A stretch of 64,000 nucleotides of DNA from Kuschelorhynchus macadamiae (lineage: Eukaryota > Arthropoda > Insecta > Coleoptera > Curculionidae). How positions within the stretch are numbered: the stretch's first letter is position 1; each line of letters starts with the position of its first letter. Positions 44,580-54,782 of this stretch are shown piece by piece. The notes under the pieces were generated by a model, which made no database searches, was not told the origin of the DNA, and saw nothing but the letters and a program-made list of their open reading frames with translations. Made by a program: the position numbers and the translations under genes. The stretch is from NCBI GenBank assembly GCA_030620095.1, contig JAUTXW010001311.1, forward strand, positions 1,108,501 through 1,172,500, in the 5' to 3' direction.

Positions 44580-47475
44580 AGGTTGCCCAAGAGTACGCAT
44601 ATAACTTTTAAAGGGGAATAACTTATAAACAAGGTATTTTTTTGTGATAAAATATTTATTATCATATTCGTAATAAAAAAACTCTGTTAAAAAACATACA
44701 ACAAAAACATAAATGCTTTGGTAAATAGCTTAAATAAAATAAAAACTAAAATTCTTAAAATGCGTACTCTTGGAATGCATTGGATCCATGAGTACGCAAC
44801 GTGAAATCTAAGAGAACGCATGTAACACCAAGAGTGCGCACACAATAGGTGAACTAGCACAGGTCACAAAAAAAATTGTTAAACCCTTCATAGGAAGTGC
44901 AGATTTCGTGGTACCATCTGTCACACTTCTTACATTGAATCAGGTCAGTTTCGGGTGGATCAAAATAAAATTCTTGACATGCCAGACATGTACCTGATAT
45001 TTCTCTCTCCTTATCCACTTTCTCTTTATCACATTTTTTTGGTTTTTCAGTCTTATTTGGTTTTGTATTAAAATTCCGTTTAACTTGAGTTTTCTTTTTT
45101 TTGTTCACGTTTTCTTCTTCTAATGAGTCCTTAAATGGAGTACTCGTTAAAACTTCTGATTTCTTACTTGCAGCTTTCCGTTTTTTTGCACAGCGAGGTT
45201 TCCGCGGTATTGGACACAATTTATCCAAGACACTCACGTCTATAAAAAAGTTAGTTTTAGTAAGTTCTTAGTTTTAGATTTTTTATAACAATTACAAACC
45301 TTCAGATTCATTTGCTTTTAAAGTAGGAGGATCAAAATACAATACCTATTTTGTTTTGGTCCTCTTCAGATGGCAACTGCAAAGGCATAGCTTCTGAAAA
45401 AGAACTTTTTGGTGGCGTCTGAGGATCAACGGCCCAACTCGGGCCAGGTTTTGGAGAATTAACAAGTTGAATAGGTGCTGAACCTGTTGGCAGCAAAAAA
45501 TAAACATTTAAAAAAATACATTTACTTAAAGTTTACTTACTTACCTATATCCAAGTGCGGGGCTACTACCTCGGGTGTTTCAGCAGTAGCTAAAATCCTT
45601 GGTTCTGCTGGCAAATCTTTCAATATCTCTTGTTCCAAATCTCCATTTTCAATGATAATTTCAATGTCCGATTCTAAGACTTCTGAAGAAGTTACCGTGG
45701 AGGGCGCAAAATCAACTTCTGAAAAGACATTAGGGTTATAGGGCCATATTCCCGTAGCCGAAAAAGACTTTTCCGAATTTTGAAGGGATGCCACTCTAGC
45801 ATATGCTTTGCCAAATAGTCCTGCCACCTGATATATTGTAATTAATTTACCAGGATTTAGAGTCATCCAGGTATCTGCCTCTTGACAATAGGCCGCTTTC
45901 AGCGGACCAAAAAACCCAACGTCTAATGGTTGAAGCCTGTGACTACAATGAGGCGGCAGGCTAAGTAGATGAATTCCATTTTTACGGCAAAACGATATCG
46001 CTTCTAAACTGATGTGCGAACTGTGGTTGTCCAGTATTAATAGAACTGGGTCTTTAATTGACGGTTTTACATGCTGGTTAAAATGATTTAACCACTTAAT
46101 AAAAAGCTCTGCATTAATAAAGCCAGAATCTGATAACATCAAAATGGTGTCTTCTGGAGCACCATACAGAAACTCTTGTTTTTCTCTTTTTCTAGGGAAT
46201 ATTAATGCAGGCGGCAAATATAGTCCTCTAGCATTTGCACAACACACAGCTGTTATTAATGTTCCCCTTTCGCCCGAAACAACTTTTCCCACCGCTTTTT
46301 TACCCTTAATGCTCACAACTTTTGGTATTTTATTTGGGACTGTCAACATCCCAGTTTCGTCCATGTTGTAAATATTTTTGCCACTAAACGAATGAGTTTC
46401 AATAAGGCGCAATAAATTAGCAAAAAACCTTGATACTTGGACTTTATTAAACCCAATAGTTCTAGCTATGCTCACCTTCTCGGGTTGTCGTACCGAAAGA
46501 TTATGCTTTTGGCAAAAAGTTGTAAGCCACTTTTTGCCGACTAATTTAGTGGTTTTATTAAAAGGGTGAGAAAGTTTCAATTGTTCGGCGAACTGGTAAA
46601 CCAATTTGCGCAATTCTTTAGCCTGGAGTCCATAAAATAGCTCGTCTAATTCTTTGATCCTCTTCACCAATTCTAGTTCATTCTCTTCGGTAAATACTCG
46701 CTTATATCTTCCCAATGAAGTCGGCACATTTCCAACTTTAAGCCGTTTTCTTAATGTAGCCTCATGGATTCCATATTCTTTTGCAACCGACCTTTTTGAT
46801 TGACCAGCAGCTACCTTTTTCTTTATTTCATTTAGAATACTTTCTGTAAATTTTAATTGGCGATTGCTAGTTCGTTTATAAGGGCCCATTTCGAAAAAAA
46901 AAGATGTAACTAAAAAAAATACCTAATTTAAATAAAATTTTTAGTATTTGTACAGTGTGTATAGTCAATTAGATTTTTTTCTGATTTATATGTTTTTTTA
47001 TTTATTTTAATAGGTGAAATATTAAAAGAGATAATTATCCATTTATATGTAAAGAACATTAAAATCCAAGAGTACGCATGCGTACTCTGGTGTTAAGAAT
47101 TACTGCGTACTCTTGGATTTCTGTTCGCTTTTTAGTTATTCCCTTTAATAGCCCATATAATGTTTTAAATATGCGATTCAACTGTATGTGGCGGACTGGG
47201 AGACACTCCTCTTTTAAACTTCGCGCTTTTCAATCATAACCTAACTTTTTAAAACTTTTTATCACTGTTTGAATTTTGAAGAAAGTTACATCGGAAGGAA
47301 GCAAAAACTTACAACGAAGCTTTGGACAATTATTTTTTAACCGATTTAGTTCAAATTTTGGAATTTACTTACCTTTTAATGTCACTATACACTAATATTA
47401 ACTGACGGTCTATACACGTCTCACATTCTCTAAAAATGACTGTGCGTACTCTTACATTGTGCGTGCTCTTAGGCA
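44580..47475. promoter_or_regulatory. Subterminal AAGAGTACGCA motif clusters of the pogo element
   Basis: Left cluster: 44587-44599, 44761-44773 (inverted), 44786-44798, 44809-44820 and 44827-44840. Right cluster: 47065-47078, 47079-47090 (inverted, forming a palindrome with the previous one), 47104-47116 (inverted), 47442-47454 (inverted) and 47460-47473 (inverted). All are within 530 bases of an end, and none lies in the coding exons. Such subterminal repeats are usually transposase binding sites; that role is inferred. Confidence 0.75.
44854..46889 (-). CDS. Pogo-like transposase with C-terminal PHD-like finger, three exons, intact
   Basis: Exons on the minus strand are 46889-45545, 45483-45346 and 45239-44854. 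The donors are G|GTAAGT and G|GTATTG; the acceptors are CCAACAG|G and TTTATAG|A. The joined length is 1869 bases, exactly 623 codons, with no internal stop. Residues 10-55 form a psq/CENP-B-type helix-turn-helix (SKRSVAKEYGIHEATLRKRL). Residues 65-135 form a second DNA-binding domain (KKWLTTFCQKHNLSVR). The DDE_1 core has D177 (YNMDETGM), D287 (LLILDNHSSH) and D323 (LQPLDVGFFGPLK); 35 residues separate the last two. Exon 3 has a basic Lys-rich stretch and then a PHD-like finger (CLAC, CKKCDRWYHEIC, FFCDLC) at the end. It would act in the nucleus, binding the TIRs and subterminal motifs and cutting at TA. It is the only plausibly functional large gene in the window. Confidence 0.93.
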
Positions 47476-47479
47476 ACCT

Positions 47480-47484
<5 letters not shown>

Positions 47485-47556
<72 letters not shown>
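47485..47556. repeat. (TA)n microsatellite, right of pogo
   Basis: About 36 TA units run directly from the pogo right end into the resumed Crypton coding text (ISKFYKL). It would translate as an Ile-Tyr repeat. Confidence 0.95.
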
Positions 47557-47558
<2 letters not shown>

Positions 47559-48220
47559 CAAATTCTACAAATTAACTGCTTTTATCAAAAAACAAAATGT
47601 TGGCTTCAAACTAAAGAAAGCAAATATTTTTACAAAAGAAAACATATCGGATTTCATGAATAAGGCGCCAGATGATATATTTCTTTTGTTGAAAGTTGCG
47701 ACTATTTTTGGGCTTGCAGGCGCTTGCAGAAGGGAGGAATTAGCAAAACTAACAACAGTTGACATTGAAGACAAGGGAAATTCAATTGTGTTCAAAATTC
47801 AGGATTCGAAAATTCTTCATGCTCTTTTGTTATATCCGAAGACATTAACAATAGAAAATATCTACTATTATATACGACCACCATCAACAACGCATCAACG
47901 TTTTTTTATAAACTTTAAAAGAGGGAAGTACACAACACGGTGTGTCATTTCTAAAATTGCCCAACCCTGAACTCTACACGGGGCATAGTTTTCGTTGCTC
48001 CTCTGCAACTTTGCTTGCCGATTCCGAAAAAGGAGTTACTGATAAAAAGCGTTTAGGAGGCTGGAAGTCATCAAACGTGGCGCAGGGATATATTAACGAC
48101 TCAACTACATACAACAAAGAGTTATGCAACAATATTTTAAGTGGCAGTGCAAAAAATCATGCAGTTGAGATACCATATTTGTCAATTACGAGGGAAGTAA
48201 AAATGCACTTTAAACGATAA
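47557..48220 (+). pseudogene. Crypton tyrosine recombinase, catalytic part
   Basis: ISKFYKLTAFIKKQNVG leads into DDIFLLLKVATIFGLAGACR and REELAKLTTVDIEDKGNSIV (47656-47790), the catalytic Arg region (GACRREEL). A frame break follows near 47945. Then comes LPNPELYTGHSFRCSSATLL with KKRLGGWKSSNVAQGYI (47960-48100). It has HSFR where HxxR is expected, GGW, and a Tyr in GYI at the position of the nucleophile. KRHGGW of the other copy is KRLGGW here, so a conserved His is lost. The copy also has the TA/pogo interruption and is inactive. Confidence 0.82.
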
Positions 48221-48639
48221 GAGCTTTTGCGAGCTGTGTACACGTGCAAACATAATGAACTTAGAACCATGATATAAGGAACTACCGCTATGGTCTAAAC
48301 GAGTCATGATTAGTGGAACCTATAAACCAATTAGTCTACTAATAAGTATATTGCAGAATAAACCCATTGTTCAAAGATGGTAGCAATTGCTACGAACCGC
48401 TGACAAGAGAATGGTTTTGTTTAGTAATGTACTTTTTTGCCCTCAAATATATTTTGGGACAAATATACTAAACTAATATTTACTCAGCCAATATTTGAAT
48501 GCATATTAATCGCGCGGTCACGATTGTTACTTGTTATAAAGAAACCTGCAGTGGGTTTATGGAAAAATGGTCACAGTTAAACAGCTTGAATATTTAAAAG
48601 ACTGTAGTGTTTCAGCTCCTGAGAAAATCTTATCCGTGT
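48221..48639. other. No recognised gene
   Basis: Short AT-rich gap between the Crypton relic and SPR copy H. It may be the 3' part of the Crypton. Confidence 0.4.
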
Positions 48640-49440
48640 CGCGTTCGACCACTTTTTACTTCCCTAGTAAAAGCGAAGTATTTTAATCCTGAAAAAATCT
48701 TAATCCGAAATTTTTTCAGACCATTACGTCTCAGGGTCCCTAGATGCCGAAAAACGTGTTTTCTCAATTCCGTCGGTCTGTCTATCGGTCTGACTGTTCG
48801 CAGCATAGCTAAAAAACTACTTATCAGATTTACTTCCATTTTTGGTAATAAATTCGGAGTCATATGTGGATGAACTGGTAACATTTTAGTAAAAATCCAA
48901 TATTAGGAAACAAAATGGCGGTCGGCCTAGTGAAATGTTAAAAAAATTATTGCCGAAAAACTACTTATCCAATTTACCTCAAATTTTTGCACAAAAATCA
49001 AATATTATTTAGAAATCAACTGGTAAAATTTTGGTACGAATCCAAGATAACAAAACAAAATGACGGCCTAATAAATTATTTAAAAATGTTGGTAAAAATC
49101 CAATATGCCAGATGACGACCTAGAGAAACGTTAAAAAAATATTTCTAAGAATTAATTGTACAATTTACCTGCACAAAAGTGTTACATTGGAGCGAACTAG
49201 TAACATTTCGGTATGAATCCAAGATTGTAAAACAGAATGGCGGCCTAATAAAGTATTTCGAAAACTAGCCTGAAAAACTACTTATTAGAATAATTTCAAC
49301 ATTTGTTCGAGGATTAAGTGTGATATAGAGATAAACTGGAAAAGTTGTGGTACGAATTCAGGATGGCAAAATAAAATAGCGGCTAAATAAAATGTTTAAA
49401 AAAAGAACGAAAAAAAAAACAGGTTTCTCAGTTTTTGAAT
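48640..49440 (+). repeat. SPR dispersed repeat, copy H (long copy)
   Basis: Starts with the terminal hairpin (tacttccctagtaaaagcg...agta, 48657-48681). 'gggtccctagatgccgaaaa', 'ccgtcggtctgtctatcgg', 'cgcagcatagctaaaaaac', and 'aacaaaatggcggtcggccta' follow. Three to four internal modules then each end in 'caaaatggcggcctaataaa'-like text (about 48915, 49060, 49240 and 49380). The modules are about 150 bp and similar to each other, so the family seems to be built of an internal tandem of such modules. The open frames here are by-products. Confidence 0.8.
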
Positions 49441-50071
49441 ATATCTTTTTTTTAAATGCCCAATTTTTGAAAATCGTCTTTTAGACACATATTCATAATA
49501 AGCCTGTGACAATGATTTTCACTAAAATATTCTATTCCTTAACATCTCTGGTCTGTAGATATTAGAGCTTAGAATAATTTAAGAATAAGTACATTGTGAT
49601 CTCAAAGGGGTTTTGCAGCTTTTTCAAAAAGTTCACCGTAAGCGTAGAAATCATTTAGATATATTTATTATATTTATTTAAATACGTGCATGGGGGTTCA
49701 TTTATTAGACAATAGTCTAGTGGCACCCCAGTGATATCAACTGAGTGTGTCGGAATCTTTATTTGAGGTGTGATTTAATGGCTTTAGTGATGGTTTTATT
49801 GACGAACCGGGGTTAACGTAACGCTAATGAGACAGATCCACATAACAATAAAAAATCCTTGTTTTAATATAGATTCGGAATTTTAATGGAGCGCGCTTTC
49901 TTTACAGTGAACCTAACCAATCCGCATTTTTATTAATTATAAGTTTTCTTAAAAAAAATAAAAATATTGATCTATAATTAGGACCTATTTATTTTTAGTT
50001 TTGACTAATGATTGGCTGAGTTTCATTCAATCGACTGGTCCTAGCATGATAGTTACATCTTGTACTAATAA

Positions 50072-50073
<2 letters not shown>
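49441..50073. other. No recognised gene
   Basis: AT-rich, with a slightly GC-richer part at 49690-49900. I see no motif to support a gene. Confidence 0.4.

Positions 50074-50106
<33 letters not shown>
50074..50106. repeat. (TA)n microsatellite at LINE 3' end
   Basis: About 16 TA units immediately downstream (minus sense) of the RTE-like coding end. This could be the LINE's own 3' tail or its target. Confidence 0.9.
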
Positions 50107-50108
<2 letters not shown>

Positions 50109-51597
50109 GGTTCAAAACGTTCTCCGACGTCTTCCGATTTCCAGTCGCCATTGTTCTCTGTCGGTCCACAGATCCTCCTCTAGTCCTCGCTCTCTGATCT
50201 CCGAGTCTATCCCCTCTCTCCAACTCCTTCTAGGCCTTCCTCTTTTTCTTCTTTCTGTAGGGGTCCAGGTGAGAATTTGCTTGGGGAGTCGTCGGTCTTC
50301 CATTCTTTGGACGTGTCCGTACCATCTCAGTTGCTTTGTTCGTATATCGTCGGTTAACGTGTGTTTAACTTTCATGTTATTACATTTTTTCGAGTCGTGA
50401 TCTTCCTGCTGCTCTTCTCCAGAAGTCCATCTCAGTCGCGTTTAATGTTTGTATAGTCTTCTCTTTCAGTTGCCATACTTCGCTGCTGTATGTGACTATG
50501 CTTTTTATGATGGTGTTGTATATCAGATGTTTGTTTCGTTTGGTGATTTTTTGATTCCATAGGATGCTATTCAACATAGCTATTGCCTTTCTGCCTTGGG
50601 TGTTTCTGTCCTTAATGGCCTCATCCAGTGTTCCGGTATTCGATATCTTCGTTCCTAGGTATTTATATGTTTGGCAGGATCTGATGATTTGGCAATTTTC
50701 TAGTACCAGATCTTGTTGAGTTCCACCGACGCACATGTATTCGGTCTTCGAGATGTTGACTTCTAGTCCCCAGTGCCTGTACTCTTCAATGAGCTTTCGC
50801 GTGATATACTCTATATCTTCGAAATCCTGCGCCATGATAATTTGGTCATCGTTCGTATATCGTCGGTTAACGTGTGTTTAACTTTCATGTTATTACATTT
50901 TTTCGAGTCGTGATCTTCCTGCTGCTCTTCTCCAGAAGTCCATCTCAGTCGCGTTTAATGTTTGTATAGTCTTCTCTTTCAGTTGCCATACTTCGCTGCT
51001 GTATGTGACTATGCTTTTTATGATGGTGTTGTATATCAGATGTTTGTTTCGTTTGGTGATTTTTTGATTCCATAGGATGCTATTCAACATAGCTATTGCC
51101 TTTCTGCCTTGGGTGTTTCTGTCCTTAATGGCCTCATCCAGTGTTCCGGTATTCGATATCTTCGTTCCTAGGTATTTATATGTTTGGCAGGATCTGATGA
51201 TTTGGCAATTTTCTAGTACCAGATCTTGTTGAGTTCCACCGACGCACATGTATTCGGTCTTCGAGATGTTGACTTCTAGTCCCCAGTGCCTGTACTCTTC
51301 AATGAGCTTTCGCGTGATATACTCTATATCTTCGAAATCCTGCGCCATGATAATTTGGTCATCCGCAAAACTAAGGGTATACAGATTCGTATTATTGAGT
51401 GGGATTCCCATATTCCTACATTTCTGTTTCCATATCTTCAATGCTTGTTCTAGATAGATTTTGAATAGGGTGGGTGACAGACAGCATCCTTGTTTAAGGC
51501 CTTTACTTGGTGTGAATCCGTTGGAGATTTTAGCTCTGACTTTTACTTTTATGTGGCAGTTCCTATATAGTTCCTTCACTGCTTTTATTAGGTGTAT
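50107..51597 (-). pseudogene. RTE-like LINE, RT core to C-terminus, with internal duplication
   Basis: On the minus strand from 51597: KELYRNCHIKVKVRAKISNG, SKGLKQGCCLSPTLFKIYLE, LYTLSFADDQIIMAQDFEDI (FADD box intact, about 51380), LEVNISKTEYMCVGG, IIRSCQTYKYLGTKISNTGT, and NKHLIYNTIIKSIVTYSSEV, then ATEMDFWRRAAGRSRLEKM and a stop. The stretch from QDFED through RSRLEKM is then repeated exactly (50835-50380). It ends with RTKQLRWYGHVQRMEDRRLP, ERRKRGRPRRSWREGIDSEI and ERGLEEDLWTDREQWRLEIG (50375-50112). KQGCxLSPxLF and LRWYGHVxRM are typical of RTE-group LINEs of insects. The 5' part is missing, cut at about 51600. Confidence 0.83.
50338..51363. repeat. Exact 513-bp tandem duplication in the RTE-like LINE
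   Basis: 50338-50850 and 50851-51363 are identical as far as I can compare them by eye. Each runs from 'gttcgtatatcgtcgg' to 'gataatttggtcatc', with the second copy starting exactly where the first ends. 513 is divisible by three, so the duplication is in frame, but each unit also contains the stop after RSRLEKM. Confidence 0.9.
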
Positions 51598-51650
51598 GTT
51601 TAGGTTAGGTTAGGTGTATGTTTAGGTTAGGTTAGTTAGTTAGTTAATAA
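51594..51650. repeat. TTAGG-rich short tandem
   Basis: A unit close to aggtgtatgtttaggttagg occurs twice, followed by ttagttagttagtt. It includes TTAGGTTAGG, the insect telomere repeat, but only in short runs. It abuts the truncated 5' end of the LINE. Confidence 0.7.
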
Positions 51651-51994
51651 TTTAATATTTTAATTATGGAAAACAATACCTATGAATATCGATAATAAGT
51701 TTTGACTACTCTTTAACCGAGACCATGATATACTAGCTTAAAGTAGTCTTTACGTTTCGAAAAAATGTGTATTTGGAAAATTTTTATTCGAGCCAAAACC
51801 ATAATTTTAGATTTAATAACCTGATTGACAATTTCATCAGGAAATACATATATTGGGGTTAGGTTAAAAACATGTAAATATTGATAAAATAAAATTTTGT
51901 TTAAGAGTTTTTACTTCCAGGTTTCTGTTAAACTATTTATTACTTTGGTCTTCTAAAATCTAGCCTCTTTGGTTTTATTCCGACTTTTTCAGCA

Positions 51995-52784
51995 ATATTT
52001 TTTACTTCCCTCGTAAAAGGGAAGTATTGTAATCGTGAAAAAGTCAGCCTTTGATAGATTTTCACGTTTCGGTGTCCCTAGATACCGGAAAACATGTTTT
52101 CTTAATTCCGTCGGTCTGTTTGTTTGATTTGAATTTTGATCAAAAATTAAAAGTCGTATAGTATTTGGGTAAAAATCCAATATGGTAAAGCAAAATGGCG
52201 GCCTAGTCAAATGTTAAAAAAATTATTACTAAAAAACTATTTATCGAATTTACCTCAAATTTTACAAATTTGAGGTAAATGATTTTTAAAAATATTAAAT
52301 AGTAATTAACTAGTAAAATTTTGGTTCAAATCCAAGATGGTGAAACAAAATGACCGTTTAATAAAATATTTATAAATTCCGTCTGAAAAGGCTACTTAAT
52401 AGATTAATTTAAATTTCTGTGCGAGAATTAGTTGCAGTATGGAGATGAACTTCTAAAATTGTGGTACGAATTCAAAATTGCTGCCAAATGAAATGTTTGG
52501 AACAGAGAAAAAAATTCCAGGGTTGGCATATCTTTACGTTTTAGCATCCCTTCCTTTTCTTAACTGCATTGGTCTCTCTGTCGGTCTCTCTGATTGTCTG
52601 TCAGTTCACGGTGTAGTTAATAACTACTTACCAGATTGACCTCAAATTTTGGTCAGAAATTAAGGGTTATTTGGTACCTAGTGATATTTACGTAAAAATG
52701 TATAGGTACCTGGCCGTATTTACATAAAAACCCAATATGGCGGCCTAATAAATTATCTAAAAAAAAAAGGATTCTTTAGGCATA
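51995..52784 (+). repeat. SPR dispersed repeat, copy I, left part
   Basis: It starts with the clearest terminal hairpin (stem TACTTCCCT / AGGGAAGTA, 52002-52026) and 'ttgtaatcgtgaaaaagtc'. 'ggtgtccctagataccgg', 'ccgtcggtctgtttg', 'aaaatggcggcctagtcaa' and further 'ggcggcctaata' modules follow, ending at about 52760, where Crypton text begins (52789). Confidence 0.78.
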
Positions 52785-53375
52785 GTATTCAATGTTGCGC
52801 AGTAGGCTGTCTACTAGAAAAAATGTGGATATTAATAAATAATTGCGTTTTTAAAAAAGAAAGTTGGAAGGATATAGACTTACAAAAACGATATTGGTGT
52901 TTTTCTGAAGGAAGCTGATAAGAACACGTTTTTTATGGCGAAAGTAGCACTTATTGACGGACTAGCAGGAGCATAAAAAAGAAAAGAGCTGACAAACTTC
53001 CTCTTGGAAAATGTGAAAAATGAAGTTGCATGTTTACGATTTGTAATACCCTTCACGAAGACAAAAACAGCTCTAGAGTTTTTTTTTAATAACAGGAGAC
53101 ATTGAACGTTCAGTTGTTGAAAATTTTCCGAAATTACATGAAGTTACGCCCTAAACACGTTGATTATGGTCGTTTCTTCGTGTGTTATAAGATAGGATAC
53201 ATTGAAGCTTCAGAAGAAAACAAAAAGAAGACTGCTTTGAGTATACCTAAAAATAAGGAAAATGAAGCAACTAGTATCCAAAAACTGAACATATTTAAGT
53301 CAAGTTTGACAAGTACATCTGGTATTAATTTATATAACTGCAATAGTTGTGTAATTAACATTTACAATAAATAGT
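52785..53375 (+). pseudogene. Crypton recombinase relic, internally deleted
   Basis: It begins at a point matching YSMLKS of the other copies: SMLRSRLSTRKNVDINK (52787-52850), then KRKLEGYR and FFMAKVALIDGLAGA (about 52930-52975; a stop replaces Cys in GACRKEEL). RKELTNFLLENVKNEV, ACLRFVIPFTKTKTALEF and VVENFRNYMKLRPKHV follow, then VDYGRFFVCYKIG. It then jumps straight to GYIEASEENKKKTALS, the segment after the HGGWKSSTVAE motif. The block with HxxR and HGGW is deleted. N-terminal coding is absent, replaced by SPR sequence. It ends with TAG at 53373. Confidence 0.75.
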
Positions 53376-53554
53376 TTGTAATGCTGTATTTTAAATAAAA
53401 ATAAGCGTATTTTCTTTAATTCTGTTTTAATTTTAATAGTATTCATTACAGCACTAGTGCGGTAATATCTAGCATTACCTAAAATTAGTATGGTAATGGC
53501 TTCTTATCTCATGGTCGTAGATAAATCTATTATTCAATTTATTTTAAATCATGC

Positions 53555-53780
53555 GCAAAAAAATAAGTGTGGCATAGGTAGAAACTGGTAAAATATATTG
53601 GTACGATATAGTGGAACAAAATGGCCCCAATAAAAATGTGTGAATGGACGAAATCACTACACAATGCGGTACTAAATTGAGGTACACTTTACTATTCCTA
53701 ATAAAAGGAAAGATTGATTCATAACGAAGACAGTTTCGGGTAAAGGAAATGTATCGATTTTTTTTCTGTTATATTGAGGA
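53555..53780 (+). repeat. SPR dispersed repeat, copy I, right part
   Basis: 'gcgcaaaaaaataagtgtgg', 'actggtaaaatatattggtac', 'aacaaaatggccccaataaa', then 'ttactattcctaataaaagg' and 'gggtaaaggaaatgtatcg'. These match the 3' stretch of copy A (290-555). Together with 51995-52784 this makes one SPR copy with Crypton text inside. Confidence 0.68.
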
Positions 53781-54782
53781 AAATAAACATTTAATTAATA
53801 ATTATTTTTATTACTTATTCTAATATTGCTATTATTATTTCCATTATTATTACATAAACAGATTTCAAAACTTTTGTAATACAGTTTTTAGTTTCACTCC
53901 CACGCAAATGTTTTAAAACGCACCGTTTTGTGGCGTTTTCCCCATTAATCATCGGTAGATAGTATCCGTTACGAAAGTTATTATTCAGCAAATAAAAATT
54001 TCCTACGCTGCTGTGTACGACATAATAGCAAACATCCATTTAAAATTTTATTTTACATTTATCTTTGGATTCGCTTTACTTTTCCAGTTGAAGCAACCAA
54101 AAATTTCCTGCTTTTAGAATAAACTTTGATATGTAAAGAGCCGTAGATCTTGATTAAATCTACCGAACATAATATGTTTTGAAATTCTTTGGATCCTAGT
54201 GTTAGGGTATGACGTGTAGTTTACCGAATATTTTCGGATAAAGCATTTTACTCCAGTGGTTGGCAGATTAACATTTTTATTTTATTATAGAACTGAGTAC
54301 TCGGGCGTCTTTTATATTCGATGGTCGATCCTTCAGTCAGCGTTTTTATATTCATAAAATATTTGTGGTGAATTCAAAAAATTCAAATTCAAAAATTTTA
54401 TCGGCTTTTGGATATGGTTGATGTGGTGAATGATTAATTAGGTAGGGAGAAATGTCAAAACGAAGGCAATTTATCCGCAGATTATTACTATTTTTTTTAA
54501 TTCGCTGTAAGTTGTACACAATTTCTTTTATAGCAATAGGATTTAAAAGTGTGAATAAGTTTATAAATCCCTTTTGCAAAAAATAAAATTGTGGGAAAAA
54601 AATTGCCATGAAGATGGGTGAATATGGGTAAAACCTGAGTCCTGTTGACCTATATGGAAAATATAGAAATGTGTTACAAACATACAAAATTAATAAAGGA
54701 AAACAACAAAAATGGCACATAGTATTCCACTAAACTACATTAAATTGCATCTTGGGTGAACTCAACACTGGTTGATTTTGAA
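53781..54782. other. No supported gene; one possible minus-strand ORF
   Basis: A minus-strand frame at 54039-53815 encodes 74 residues starting MDVCYYVVHSSVGNFYLLNN, with a moderately balanced composition, but I recognise no family and see no companion exons. The open frame at 54720-54352 is hydrophobic and low in complexity. Otherwise nothing is seen. Confidence 0.35.

Larger units (their letters stand above)
44575..47484 (-). mobile_element. Pogo-like DNA transposon, apparently intact
   Basis: The left end is GGGGAAGGTTGCCCAAGAG followed by TACGCA. The right end, reverse complement, is GGGTAAGGTTGCCTAAGAG followed by CACGCA: a 25-bp TIR with few mismatches. Insertion is between TA repeats, consistent with a TA target duplication. 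The interior has one intact three-exon transposase gene on the minus strand (46889-44854). Ten copies of the motif AAGAGTACGCA, in both orientations, cluster in the two subterminal regions. Intact coding, good TIRs and good splice sites suggest a recent insertion. Confidence 0.92.
44183..48220 (+). mobile_element. Crypton-type element split by (TA)n and a pogo-like element
   Basis: Plus-strand recombinase coding text runs 44222-44515, breaks at an A-run plus (TA)n, is interrupted by the pogo-like element (44575-47484) and a second (TA)n, then resumes at 47557-48220. Alignment with the copy at 24807-23930 shows that nothing substantial is missing: ...YSMLKSVLKVK on the left, ISKFYKLTAFIKKQN on the right. 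'attacgagggaagtaaaaatg' at 48183-48203, just after the coding end, is an SPR terminal hairpin fragment. The true ends of the element are not defined. Confidence 0.72.

Noticed and set aside
48640..49440. SPR as a Helitron (terminal hairpin)
   Set aside because: The hairpin is not followed by a CTRR end, and I see no TC start or Rep/helicase text.
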